Part shown: positions 18,250 through 26,428 of the stretch, in pieces
How positions within the stretch are numbered: position 1 is the first letter of the stretch
How the letters are laid out: every line of letters starts with the position of its first letter
Assembly (NCBI GenBank): GCA_905381055.1
Contig: CAJPUR010000012.1
Coordinates: 1-64,000, forward strand
Direction: 5' to 3'
Length of the DNA: 64,000 bases
Source of the DNA: an uncultured Flavobacteriaceae bacterium
Lineage (GTDB): Bacteria; Bacteroidota; Bacteroidia; Flavobacteriales; Flavobacteriaceae
The notes under the pieces: generated by a model
The model's database searches: none
What the model was told of the DNA's origin: nothing
What the model saw: only the letters and a program-made list of their open reading frames with translations
Translations under genes and position numbers: made by a program

Positions 18250-19329
18250 ATGAAAAATACTCAACTAAACAGTATTCACAAAGAACTTGGAGCGAAAATG
18301 TCAGAATTTGCTGGATATGAGATGCCAATTTTATATAAGAGTATCAACTATGAGCATAATAATGTAAGAAAAAAATTAGGGGTTTTCGATGTTTCACATA
18401 TGGGAGAATTTTTTATTGAAGGACCAAAAGCCCTTAATCTTCTCCAAAAAATATGTAGTAATAATATATCTAAACTTTCACCTGGAAAAGCACAGTATAA
18501 TTATTTACCAAACTTAAATGGAGGCGTTGTAGATGATTTTATATTATATAAATTAGAAAATGAAAAATATTTAATGGTAGTTAATGCATCAAATATTGAG
18601 AAAGACTGGAATTGGATACAAAATATAAATAAAAATTTTAATGCTAAATTAACTAATGAATCTGATTCTTATGGTTTACTATCAGTTCAAGGACCAAGAG
18701 CAATTAGAGCAATGCAAAAATTAACTTTCTATAATTTATCAACCTTTGGCTTTTATGAGCACAGAACAATCAAATTTGCCAATATTGATGGTGCAATTGT
18801 AGCCAAAACTGGATATACTGGTTCTGGTGGTTTAGAAATATATGTTAAAAATTCAAATTTAAAAAGCTTATGGAATTCTATTATGGAAGCTGGGAGATCT
18901 TTTGAAATTGAACCAATCGGATTAGCAGCAAGAGATACATTAAGAATTGAAATGGGATATTGTCTTTATGGTAATGAATTAGATGAAAATAGATCTCCAA
19001 TTGAAGCTGGATTGGGATGGATCACCAAAAATCAATTTAATTATGTTAATTCATATAGTTTAAAAAATGAAATTTCGAAAAAACAAACTAATAAACTGAT
19101 AGGCTTTAAACTTATTGATAGAGGTATTCCAAGAAAAGGTTATGAAATTTACAATTTTAAAAATGAAATAATTGGAATAGTAACTTCTGGCACTCATTCT
19201 CCAACCTTAGGTATTGGAATAGGAATGGGATATGTAAAAATAAGTAAACTTAAAAATTCAAAGATTATATTTATCTCAATAAGAAATAAAATTGTTAAAG
19301 CTGAAATCTCAAAAATCCCATTCATTTAA
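18250..19329 (+). CDS. gcvT: Glycine cleavage system T protein (aminomethyltransferase)
   Basis: Transfers the aminomethyl carbon from lipoylated H protein to tetrahydrofolate, releasing ammonia. The protein starts with the family pattern HKELGAKMSEFAGYEMP. GVFDVSHMGE (44-53) and the Asp pair D95-D96 in GGVVDDFILY, at the folate site, are conserved. The C-terminal barrel motifs GIVTSGTHSPTLG and IGMGYVK are intact. Length 359 aa is normal. The other gcv genes are not in the window. It begins a plus-strand run with the epimerase-like gene and yebC. Confidence 0.96.
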   Translation: MKNTQLNSIHKELGAKMSEFAGYEMPILYKSINYEHNNVRKKLGVFDVSHMGEFFIEGPKALNLLQKICSNNISKLSPGKAQYNYLPNLNGGVVDDFILYKLENEKYLMVVNASNIEKDWNWIQNINKNFNAKLTNESDSYGLLSVQGPRAIRAMQKLTFYNLSTFGFYEHRTIKFANIDGAIVAKTGYTGSGGLEIYVKNSNLKSLWNSIMEAGRSFEIEPIGLAARDTLRIEMGYCLYGNELDENRSPIEAGLGWITKNQFNYVNSYSLKNEISKKQTNKLIGFKLIDRGIPRKGYEIYNFKNEIIGIVTSGTHSPTLGIGIGMGYVKISKLKNSKIIFISIRNKIVKAEISKIPFI

Positions 19330-19338
19330 AACAAATAT

Positions 19339-20163
19339 TTGAAAACAATATTGATTATAGGAGCGAGTGGATACATAGGATCCAAAATTTATAGAGAATT
19401 AAATAATTATTTTAGCGTATTTGGTACATTTTTTTCAAATAAAAGTTTTAATAAAAACAAAAGATTTTTTTACTACGATATAAATAAAAATGATATATCA
19501 GTTATTTTAAATTATACAAAACCTAATTTAATTATTTCAGCTTTAAGAGGAGATTTTGAAAAACAAATTCTTGCTCATGACAAAATGATTGAATATGTTA
19601 AAAACTTTAATTGCAGGATTTTATTTTTGTCCTCATCAAATGTATTTGATGCATTCCATAATTATCCATCTTATGAATTTGATAAAACATTATCTGAAAC
19701 TGCTTTTGGAAAAATTAAAATTATTATTGAAAATAAATTATTTAAATTAAACCCTTCACAATATGTAATTGCAAGACTACCTATGGTTTTTGGAAAAAAA
19801 TCACCTAGGATTAAAAATATTAGTCTTTCTATAAAAAACGAAATACCTATTGAGGTTTTTCCTAACACTATTGTCAATATTAATAGTGATTTAAAATTGA
19901 GTCAACAAATACATTACATAATAAATAAAAAGCTCTCTGGAGTATTTCATTTAGGTTGTAAAGATCTTATATCTCACTTTGATCTTATGAAAATAATTAC
20001 AAAAATGATTTCCAAAAATAAAGTTATATTTAAACATATATATTCAACAAATCAATTACGATATATTGCTGTTTTATCAAAAAAAAATAAACTACCAGAG
20101 CATTTAAATTACAATTATGAATCAGTCTTAAAAGATATTTATATTTCAAAAAATTATATTTAA
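19339..20163 (+). CDS. NAD(P)-dependent sugar-nucleotide epimerase/reductase-like protein (extended SDR)
   Basis: Rossmann protein with the nucleotide-binding signature GASGYIGS (residues 8-15) and an overall resemblance to RmlD-type dTDP-4-dehydrorhamnose reductases. The start codon is TTG, 10 bp after gcvT; the Rossmann strand begins at once, so no other start fits. The canonical YxxxK catalytic pair is not clear: a Tyr occurs in SYEFDKT (about residue 112), where the usual Lys would be near K116. At 274 aa it is on the short side of RmlD-like proteins. The substrate is unknown and no sugar-nucleotide pathway genes are nearby. Confidence 0.72.
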   Translation: MKTILIIGASGYIGSKIYRELNNYFSVFGTFFSNKSFNKNKRFFYYDINKNDISVILNYTKPNLIISALRGDFEKQILAHDKMIEYVKNFNCRILFLSSSNVFDAFHNYPSYEFDKTLSETAFGKIKIIIENKLFKLNPSQYVIARLPMVFGKKSPRIKNISLSIKNEIPIEVFPNTIVNINSDLKLSQQIHYIINKKLSGVFHLGCKDLISHFDLMKIITKMISKNKVIFKHIYSTNQLRYIAVLSKKNKLPEHLNYNYESVLKDIYISKNYI

Positions 20164-20177
20164 TTTAAAAATTAAAA

Positions 20178-20894
20178 ATGGGAAGAGCATATGAATTTAG
20201 AAAGGCTAGAAAAATTAAGCGATGGTCTAAAATGTCAAAAATATTTACTAGAATTAGCAAAGAGATTTCTATTTCGGTAAAAGAAAGTGGGGCAGATCCA
20301 AATAATAATTCACGATTAAGGTCAGTCATACAAAATGCAAAGACAGTAAATATGCCAAAAGAAAATATAGAAAGAGCTATTAAAAAGGCCTCAGAAGTAA
20401 ACTCAGAAAAATACAAAGAAATATTATATGAAGGGTATGGCCCATTTGGTATAGCTATTTTAGTTGAAACTGCAACTGACAATAATAATAGGACAGTTGC
20501 TAATTTAAGAAGTTACTTTAATAAATTTCAAGGTAATTTAGACAAATCAGGATCAGTAGAATTTATGTTTGAAAAAAAATGTAATTTTAAATTAGATAAT
20601 AAATCAGTTGATATTGAAGAACTTGAACTTGAATTTATTGATTTTGGGGTAGACGAAGTATTTGTAGACGACAATAAAATTAATCTTTATGGTGATTTTA
20701 ATAATTTTGGTTTAATTCAAAAAGAATTAGAAAAAAAATTTTTAAAAATTCTTTATTCTGGGTTTGAAAGATTTCCCAAAATCACAACTAAATTAAACTC
20801 TGAAGAATTTAAAAAAATCGAAATATTAATAGAAAGTATTGAAGGTGACGATGATGTTCAAAATGTATATCACAATATTGAATTACGCAATTGA
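20178..20894 (+). CDS. yebC: YebC/PmpR (TACO1) family protein
   Basis: Member of the YebC/TACO1 family, described both as transcriptional regulators and as factors that relieve ribosome stalling. The N-terminal pattern MGRAYEFRKARK and KMSKIFTRISKEI is diagnostic, followed by GADPNNNSRLR and NMPKENIERAIKKAS. The middle of the protein contains EILYEGYGPFGIAILVE and TDNNNRTVANLRSYF. Length 238 aa is normal. It lies 14 bp after the epimerase-like gene and converges on the helicase gene with a 10-bp gap. Confidence 0.95.
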   Translation: MGRAYEFRKARKIKRWSKMSKIFTRISKEISISVKESGADPNNNSRLRSVIQNAKTVNMPKENIERAIKKASEVNSEKYKEILYEGYGPFGIAILVETATDNNNRTVANLRSYFNKFQGNLDKSGSVEFMFEKKCNFKLDNKSVDIEELELEFIDFGVDEVFVDDNKINLYGDFNNFGLIQKELEKKFLKILYSGFERFPKITTKLNSEEFKKIEILIESIEGDDDVQNVYHNIELRN

Positions 20895-20904
20895 AATTTA
20901 GTTT

Positions 20905-22350
20905 TTAATTAAAATAGTTTTCAGGAAAGCCTATTAGAAAAATTCTTTTTTTAGATCTTGTTATTGCGGTATAAAGCCATCTAAAAAAATCCTTAGTAGG
21001 ACCATTTGGTAAATAAGGATATTCAATAAAAACATTACTCCATTGTCCTCCTTGAGCTTTATGGCAAGTAATTGCATATGAATATTTAATTTGCAAAGCA
21101 TTAAAAAAAGGGTTCTTTTTAGTAAGAAGAAATCTTTTATATTTTGAATTGATATTTAAATAATCTTTTTGAATTTCATCATATAATTTTTTGGATTCCT
21201 GAGATGTTAATGAAGGAGACTCAGAATTCAGTGTATTAATTAATAAAATTGTTTCGAAAGAATTTTCATCGGGATAATCAACTAATTCAATAATAACTTT
21301 AATGAAATTATAATTATAAAGTTCATGACGACTGATTATTTTTATTACTCTAATTAAATCTCCATTTGCAATGAATCCTGGATCAGAATCATTAGTCAAC
21401 CAAAAATAATTATTTTTAACAACCATAAATTCTTCACCAACATTTATGTCAGATTCAAAAAACAGGATTTTACTTCTTATCTGACTGTTAAACTGATTTG
21501 CCCTTTTATTAGATCGAACAATCACAACACTATCTGACTTAATGGAACTATTAAACAAATTATCAATTGATTCGAAGACATCATTTGAATCATTAAGCCT
21601 AATAAATTCATTTTTATCAGTTTTTGGAAACTTAAACTGATTAATATTTTCATTAAAAATAGTATCTCTAATTTTAACAGCATTGATTAATATAGATGAT
21701 TTTTTTTCTTGCCTAACAATATCTTTTAACTCAAATTCATAAATATTTTTTTCAAATTTTTTAAAAAGGTATTTTTTATCTAATGCAGGATTTTTTAATA
21801 AATTAATTGGAGGAAGTTGAGCTGGATCACCTACAAAAATTAATTTGCAATTTTTACCTGAATAAACATATTTCACCAAATCATCAAGTAATGAGTTATT
21901 TTGAAAAAGATTTAGCTTTTTATTGCCTCCACTAATCATTGAGGACTCATCAATTATAAATAAACAATTTTTATGCATATTCATTTTTAAATTAAATTTT
22001 ATTACTCCAGAAGATTCGGTTTTTGTAAAATAAATTTGCTTATGAATAGTTTTAGCCTTTTTTTTAGAATAATTTGAAAAAACTTTTGCCGCTCTTCCAG
22101 TAGGTGCTAATAAAAGTGTTTTAAAATTTAATTTTGAAATATTAGATACTATATGCCCTACTAAACTAGATTTACCTGTTCCCGCATACCCTTTCAAAAT
22201 AAATATTTCATCTGTATGCTTTGAAATTATAAAATCAATCAATAATCCAATGGCTTTAATTTGTGAATTTGTTGGTAAATATGTGAATTTATTAACTAAA
22301 TATGATCTAATTTCTTTTATGGTCATTAGTTTAAAATTAAGATAATTCAT
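20905..22350 (-). CDS. RecD-like superfamily 1 DNA helicase
   Basis: Superfamily 1 helicase related to RecD and to the Bacteroidota 'exodeoxyribonuclease V alpha-like' ATPases. Walker A is GYAGTGKS (54-61), Walker B is FIIDESSM with D136-E137, and motif III is GDPAQLPPI (176-184). The C-terminal UvrD-like part has the family motif TCHKAQGGQWSNV and ends YTAITRSKKRIFLIG (motif VI). At 481 aa it lacks the N-terminal extension of RecD2. No RecB or RecC gene is nearby, so it probably acts alone in repair. An alternative start is the ATG nine codons in. It is divergent from the pilin-like hypothetical gene. Confidence 0.88.
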   Translation of the reverse strand: MNYLNFKLMTIKEIRSYLVNKFTYLPTNSQIKAIGLLIDFIISKHTDEIFILKGYAGTGKSSLVGHIVSNISKLNFKTLLLAPTGRAAKVFSNYSKKKAKTIHKQIYFTKTESSGVIKFNLKMNMHKNCLFIIDESSMISGGNKKLNLFQNNSLLDDLVKYVYSGKNCKLIFVGDPAQLPPINLLKNPALDKKYLFKKFEKNIYEFELKDIVRQEKKSSILINAVKIRDTIFNENINQFKFPKTDKNEFIRLNDSNDVFESIDNLFNSSIKSDSVVIVRSNKRANQFNSQIRSKILFFESDINVGEEFMVVKNNYFWLTNDSDPGFIANGDLIRVIKIISRHELYNYNFIKVIIELVDYPDENSFETILLINTLNSESPSLTSQESKKLYDEIQKDYLNINSKYKRFLLTKKNPFFNALQIKYSYAITCHKAQGGQWSNVFIEYPYLPNGPTKDFFRWLYTAITRSKKRIFLIGFPENYFN

Positions 22351-22382
22351 TTATAAATACTTTTAAGAATTAAAAAAATTTG

Positions 22383-22390
22383 TAGATTTG
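22383..22390 (+). promoter_or_regulatory. -7 promoter element for the hypothetical-DUF3822-rsmD unit
   Basis: TAGATTTG matches TAnnTTTG and predicts a transcription start near 22397. That rules out the in-frame TTG at 22392 as the start of the next gene and supports ATG 22416. Confidence 0.45.
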
Positions 22391-22415
22391 TTTGCGACAC
22401 TTAATAATTTTACAA

Positions 22416-23072
22416 ATGACTGCAAAATATAAGTTTGGAATTCAATCTTTCTTATGGTTACTAATTGTTTTTTTCAGCTACAAAATATACGATTCAATAA
22501 ACAGCCCAATAAACTTTAATAAAGTAAAAAACGAACGTTATAAAAAAGTTATTAATAGATTAAAACAAATTAGAACAGCTCAAATCGCATACAAAGATGT
22601 AAATGGAATTTATTCTGATAATTTTGATAGTCTTGTTTCATTTATTGATTCTGGAATATTTACTCTAGTTGAAAAAAGAGACTCCTCATTTCTTGAATAT
22701 AATCGAACTTACAGAATTGATATGTTGAAAGAAATAATTGTAATTGATACTTTAGGTACAGTAAGTGTTAGAGACTCTCTTTTTAAAAACAGTGAAGAAT
22801 ACAAGCAAATGAGTCAAATACCTATTGATGGCGTTGATGAAGAATTTACCATTAATTCACAAATAATAAACAAAAACAACTACAAGGTTTCAGTTTTTGA
22901 AGTAAAAGTTTCAAAAAATATTATTCTTTATGATCAAGATGAATTTCTTGTAAATCAGGAAAATGAAACTGTTTCTGTTGATGGAGTTAACGGCTCTGAA
23001 ATAATTTTAGGGTCACTTACAGATGTAAGTGTAAATGGTAATTGGCCAACAATATTTGATGCAACTCAATAA
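22416..23072 (+). CDS. Single-pass membrane protein of unknown function, pilin-like N-terminus
   Basis: Not assigned to a characterised family. After a short cytoplasmic start (MTAKYKFG) there is one membrane segment (SFLWLLIVFFSYKIY), then a helical stretch RYKKVINRLKQIRTAQIAYK and NGIYSDNFDSLVSFIDSG. A hydrophobic helix running into a region with a tyrosine turn of the type 'aqiAYkdvnGiYsdnfdsL' resembles the layout of pseudopilins, but the prepilin cleavage motif is missing, so this is only a structural hint. The gene is conserved, to my knowledge, next to DUF3822 and rsmD in flavobacteria. It overlaps the next gene by 14 nt and probably shares its mRNA. Confidence 0.65.
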   Translation: MTAKYKFGIQSFLWLLIVFFSYKIYDSINSPINFNKVKNERYKKVINRLKQIRTAQIAYKDVNGIYSDNFDSLVSFIDSGIFTLVEKRDSSFLEYNRTYRIDMLKEIIVIDTLGTVSVRDSLFKNSEEYKQMSQIPIDGVDEEFTINSQIINKNNYKVSVFEVKVSKNIILYDQDEFLVNQENETVSVDGVNGSEIILGSLTDVSVNGNWPTIFDATQ

Positions 23073-23817
23073 AGTTTATTTAAGGCATAACGAATTATCC
23101 ATTCATAGTTTTGTTAATGGATTTTCTTTTTCTACTTTCAATGAAGTTTTTTTCTATGAAATAAATAATAAAAATTTTTCAGAAGAAAAATTTTCAGAAT
23201 GGCTTAAAAAGAACAAACTAATTTTAGAGAAAAGTAAATTATTATATTTTTCATATCCACCAGTAGTTGTTCCTAACTCATTATTTGATTATCAAAAAGC
23301 AAAATACTACCTTGAATCATCAATTAAACTAGAAAATAAAGTAGTCAAATATGATAATATCTCAAAAACAAATCAATCTGTAATATATTATGAAAATGAC
23401 GAAAATATTAAACTTTTAAATAAATTTTTTCCAGCTATAAAATCAAAGCATTTTGTGTCGTATTTAATTGAAGAATTATCAAATATGTCAACTGGTAAAT
23501 TAAAAAAACAACTTTATATAAATTTAAGAAAGGATTTTTTTGAAATTTTCCTTTTCCAAAGTTCTCAGTTATTATTATTTAATACATATAATTATAAAAA
23601 TGCAGATGATTTTTTATACTTCTTGTTGTATATTACTGAAATTCATCATTTAAATTCAGATGAGTTTAAGCTTATTTTTTTAGGTAAGTATTCGATTTTC
23701 AACAGTTATTATGAATCAATTAAGGGTTATCATAAAGATATAGATTTTCTAATTTCAAGTTGCGAAAATAAAAAAGTTGAAACTCACCAGTCTCCATTTT
23801 TTTGTAATCTTTTTTAA
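23059..23817 (+). CDS. DUF3822 family protein
   Basis: Protein of the Bacteroidota-specific DUF3822 family, whose function is not established. The N-terminus MQLNKVYLRHNELSIHSFVNGFSF and later segments YENDENIKLLNKFFPAIK and HHLNSDEFKLIFLG match the family pattern as I know it. I prefer ATG 23059 because the family begins close to this point; an earlier ATG at 23035 would overlap the upstream gene by 38 nt instead of 14. No signal peptide or membrane segment is visible. It lies 3 bp before rsmD, an order that is recurrent in Flavobacteriaceae. Confidence 0.72.
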   Translation: MQLNKVYLRHNELSIHSFVNGFSFSTFNEVFFYEINNKNFSEEKFSEWLKKNKLILEKSKLLYFSYPPVVVPNSLFDYQKAKYYLESSIKLENKVVKYDNISKTNQSVIYYENDENIKLLNKFFPAIKSKHFVSYLIEELSNMSTGKLKKQLYINLRKDFFEIFLFQSSQLLLFNTYNYKNADDFLYFLLYITEIHHLNSDEFKLIFLGKYSIFNSYYESIKGYHKDIDFLISSCENKKVETHQSPFFCNLF

Positions 23818-23820
23818 ATT

Positions 23821-24387
23821 ATGAGAATAATTTCTGGTTTTCATAAAGGAAGAAAAATTAATGCTCCCAGAAACCTAATTGCTAGACCAACTACTGATAA
23901 AGCAAAAGAAGCAATTTTTAATATTCTGAATAATCATTATTTATGGAAAAATATTTCAGTTTTAGAATTATTTTCAGGAACAGGAAACATTAGTTTTGAA
24001 TTTGCTTCAAGAGGAGTAACAAAAATATTATTAATAGAAAATAATTATCGATGCATTGAACATATAAAAAAAACAATGAAAAGATTAAATTTCCAGTTCA
24101 ATGCAATTAAGGCTAATGTTTTTAAATTTTTATCTACAAAAATAGCATATTCATTCGATATTATTTTTGCAGATCCACCTTATGAACTAAATAAAACAAA
24201 ATATATTGAAATTATTGATTTAGTATTTAATAATAAATTTATAAATGACAATGGTGTTTTAATTATAGAACATAACGGAAATTTCACTTTCAAAGATCAC
24301 AATAAATGGGAATTTGATAAAAAATACGGAAATAATTATTTTAGTTTTTTTAAAAAAAAAGCAGGCAATAAGCCGGATTCTGTCTAG
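23821..24387 (+). CDS. rsmD: 16S rRNA (guanine(966)-N2)-methyltransferase
   Basis: SAM-dependent methyltransferase modifying G966 of 16S rRNA. The N-terminal RIISGFHKGRKI and the RPTTDKAKEAIFNIL motif are typical. The SAM-binding loop is LELFSGTGNISFE (48-60), and the catalytic DPPY motif is at 118-121. Family proteins usually end close to the FSFF motif (here FSFFKKK). This one runs on for eight more codons (AGNKPDSV) and stops at 24385-24387. Those last codons are the antisense of the 3' end of the RNase P RNA gene, so the tail is probably set by the neighbouring RNA rather than by protein function. Confidence 0.93.
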   Translation: MRIISGFHKGRKINAPRNLIARPTTDKAKEAIFNILNNHYLWKNISVLELFSGTGNISFEFASRGVTKILLIENNYRCIEHIKKTMKRLNFQFNAIKANVFKFLSTKIAYSFDIIFADPPYELNKTKYIEIIDLVFNNKFINDNGVLIIEHNGNFTFKDHNKWEFDKKYGNNYFSFFKKKAGNKPDSV

Positions 24388-24648
24388 CCCTATCATTTAT
24401 CTAGGCTTTTAATTACTTAAAAGCTCAAACCGCCTACCCTTTTACTTTGAGTGGACAACTCTCAAGCGTAAATATACTTGGCGTTTCACCGTATAGAGTT
24501 TACATGATTTCACTACAGCTTAACCTGTACATACTTTCTGTTGCACTATTCCTATTCAAAAAATGAACGACGGGTGTTACCCGCTATACTGTCCTATGGT
24601 GTCCGGACTTTCCTCTTTTAAAAATAAAAGCGATAGGATAGCCTGCTT
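24359..24648 (-). ncRNA. rnpB: RNase P RNA
   Basis: Catalytic RNA of RNase P, which trims tRNA 5' ends. On the minus strand the conserved elements appear in order: GAGGAAAGTCCGGAC (24615-24601), GGGTAACACCCG, GTGCAACAGAAAGTA (24546-24532), GGTGAAACGCC (24490-24480), and ACAGAATCCGGCTTA (24383-24369). P1 is formed by AAGCAGGC at the 5' end and GCCTGCTT at the 3' end. A T tract follows the 3' P1 strand directly and can serve as the terminator. The 5' end at 24648 agrees with a -7 element six nucleotides upstream. About 290 nt is compact for a type A RNA. The 3' end overlaps the rsmD stop region. Confidence 0.95.
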
Positions 24649-24654
24649 AAAAAA

Positions 24655-24662
24655 CAAATTTA
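24655..24662 (-). promoter_or_regulatory. -7 promoter element of rnpB
   Basis: Minus-strand TAAATTTG matches TAnnTTTG and ends six nucleotides before the first P1 base at 24648. Because the 5' end of the RNA is fixed by its structure, this site calibrates the distance from the -7 element to the transcription start in this genome. No matching -33 TTG is seen. Confidence 0.6.
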
Positions 24663-24739
24663 ATGATTTGTTAATAATATGGAATAAAAAAAATCATTGG
24701 TTTTCAATAAAATATTACATTTTTATATTTTTGAATAAT

Positions 24740-26419
24740 ATGAATCAATTTAAAGTTTCAGCATTAAAATTTAGACCGAAGGAGTTTGAAGATGTAGTTG
24801 GTCAAAAATCTATTACGGATACCCTTAAAAAGTCGATACAAACCAATCAATTACCTCAAGCATTACTTTTTTGTGGTCCAAGAGGAGTTGGAAAAACTAC
24901 ATGCGCTAGAATTTTATCAAGAAAAATTAATACTGGTATAAATACAAGCAATGATTTTTCATACAATGTTTTCGAACTAGATGCTGCCTCAAATAATTCA
25001 GTTGAAGATATCAGAAAACTAAATGATCAAGTTAGAATACCTCCTCAAACTGGATCTTATAAAGTTTATATAATAGATGAAGCACATATGCTTTCAACAT
25101 CTGCTTTCAATGCATTTTTAAAAACGCTAGAGGAACCCCCTAAATATGTTGTTTTCATATTAGCAACAACAGAAAAAAATAAAATTATTCCTACTATTTT
25201 ATCTCGTTGTCAAATATTTGAATTTAAAAGAATATCTTCAATGGATATAAAGAATTACTTGATTAAAATTTCTAAAGAAATTGAAATAAAGTATGAAGAA
25301 AATGCACTCCAAATTATAGCTGAAAAGGCTGATGGTGCTTTAAGAGATGCATTATCAATTTTTGATCAGATGTGTAGTTTTTGTGAGTTAAATCTAACAG
25401 AAGAATCAGTTTCAAAAAATCTCAATCTTTTAAGCAGAAGTATTTATATTGAAATAACAGATAAAATTATTTCTAAAAATATACCAGAAATATTAATTAG
25501 AATTAATGAGGTTATTAAAAATGGTTTTGATCCCCATGATTTAATTATCGGATTATCCTCTCACTTCAGAAATCTTTTAATATCAAAAGATCTAGAAACA
25601 ACTAAATTAATTGATGTTGATCAAAATACAAGACAAATATTAGTAGAACAAGCTTCAAAAATAGACGTTGAAATTTTAATAAAATCTTTAGACTTAACCA
25701 ATGAATGCGAATTGAATTATAAAAACAGTAATAATAAAAGATTACTTGTAGAATTAACTCTCATGAAAGTCACGTCTCTCCATTTTAATGGAGAAAAAAA
25801 AAAATTGATACCAACAATTAATTATATAAATCAAAGCAAATCTGAAAAGGTTATTGAAAAATATCAAAAAAAAGATATTGTAATTGATGAAAATAACTTT
25901 CGTAAATTGAATACTGAAGAAAATTTGATAAAAAAAGAAGATTTAATAAAAAAATCTACTGGTATTTCAAGTCTTTCAATATCAAGTATTAAAGAAAAAA
26001 AAGAATGGAAAAACAAAAAAATAAATACTTTAAGTTTTGAGAAAGAAAAAGATGAAAAATTTGATGAGAAAGATTTATTAAATATTTGGGAACAATTCTA
26101 TAAACTCAAAAAAATAAATAAGCAGGAAAACATAGCTTCTATTCTAAAAATAAATAAACCAAAATTAATAACAAATAACTTTATTGAATTTGTAGTTCCA
26201 TCCGAAATTAACAAAGTAGAATTAGAAAAAGAATTATTTGAATTATTAGATTTTCTTAAATTGAAACTAAATAACTCAATGATTAAAATTAAAATAATTG
26301 TAAACAAATTAGATCAAAAAAAATCATTTATTTATACTAATGAAGAAAAATTTAAAAAATTTGTCAAAAGTAATTCGTATATCATAAAACTCAAAGAGGA
26401 ATTTGGATTGGAATTATAA
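24740..26419 (+). CDS. dnaX: DNA polymerase III subunit gamma/tau
   Basis: Clamp-loader ATPase of the replicative polymerase. I start at ATG 24740 (MNQFKVSALKFRPKEFEDVVGQ), the normal DnaX N-terminus; the longer frame back to 24563 runs through antisense rnpB and is not coding. Walker A is GPRGVGKTT, Walker B is IIDEAHMLS, and the sensor regions LEEPPKYVVFILATTE and ILSRCQIFEF are conserved. The four-cysteine zinc module of E. coli DnaX is missing: the stretch between KINTG and FELDAASNNS has no cysteine, as in other flavobacterial proteins I know. The C-terminal third is Lys/Glu-rich, then a tau-like globular end. Length 559 aa. The gene stands alone, divergent from rnpB. Confidence 0.95.
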   Translation: MNQFKVSALKFRPKEFEDVVGQKSITDTLKKSIQTNQLPQALLFCGPRGVGKTTCARILSRKINTGINTSNDFSYNVFELDAASNNSVEDIRKLNDQVRIPPQTGSYKVYIIDEAHMLSTSAFNAFLKTLEEPPKYVVFILATTEKNKIIPTILSRCQIFEFKRISSMDIKNYLIKISKEIEIKYEENALQIIAEKADGALRDALSIFDQMCSFCELNLTEESVSKNLNLLSRSIYIEITDKIISKNIPEILIRINEVIKNGFDPHDLIIGLSSHFRNLLISKDLETTKLIDVDQNTRQILVEQASKIDVEILIKSLDLTNECELNYKNSNNKRLLVELTLMKVTSLHFNGEKKKLIPTINYINQSKSEKVIEKYQKKDIVIDENNFRKLNTEENLIKKEDLIKKSTGISSLSISSIKEKKEWKNKKINTLSFEKEKDEKFDEKDLLNIWEQFYKLKKINKQENIASILKINKPKLITNNFIEFVVPSEINKVELEKELFELLDFLKLKLNNSMIKIKIIVNKLDQKKSFIYTNEEKFKKFVKSNSYIIKLKEEFGLEL

Positions 26420-26428
26420 TTTTAAATA

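Noticed and set aside
20165-20482. 105-codon ORF opposite yebC
   Set aside because: Antisense to the conserved N-terminus of yebC; no family match.
22392-22415. TTG start for the hypothetical gene
   Set aside because: It lies within the predicted promoter, upstream of the inferred transcription start; ATG 22416 fits better.
24563-24739. In-frame N-terminal extension of dnaX
   Set aside because: The stretch overlaps antisense rnpB and its translation (MNDGCYPLYC...) has no DnaX similarity; the conserved protein begins at ATG 24740.
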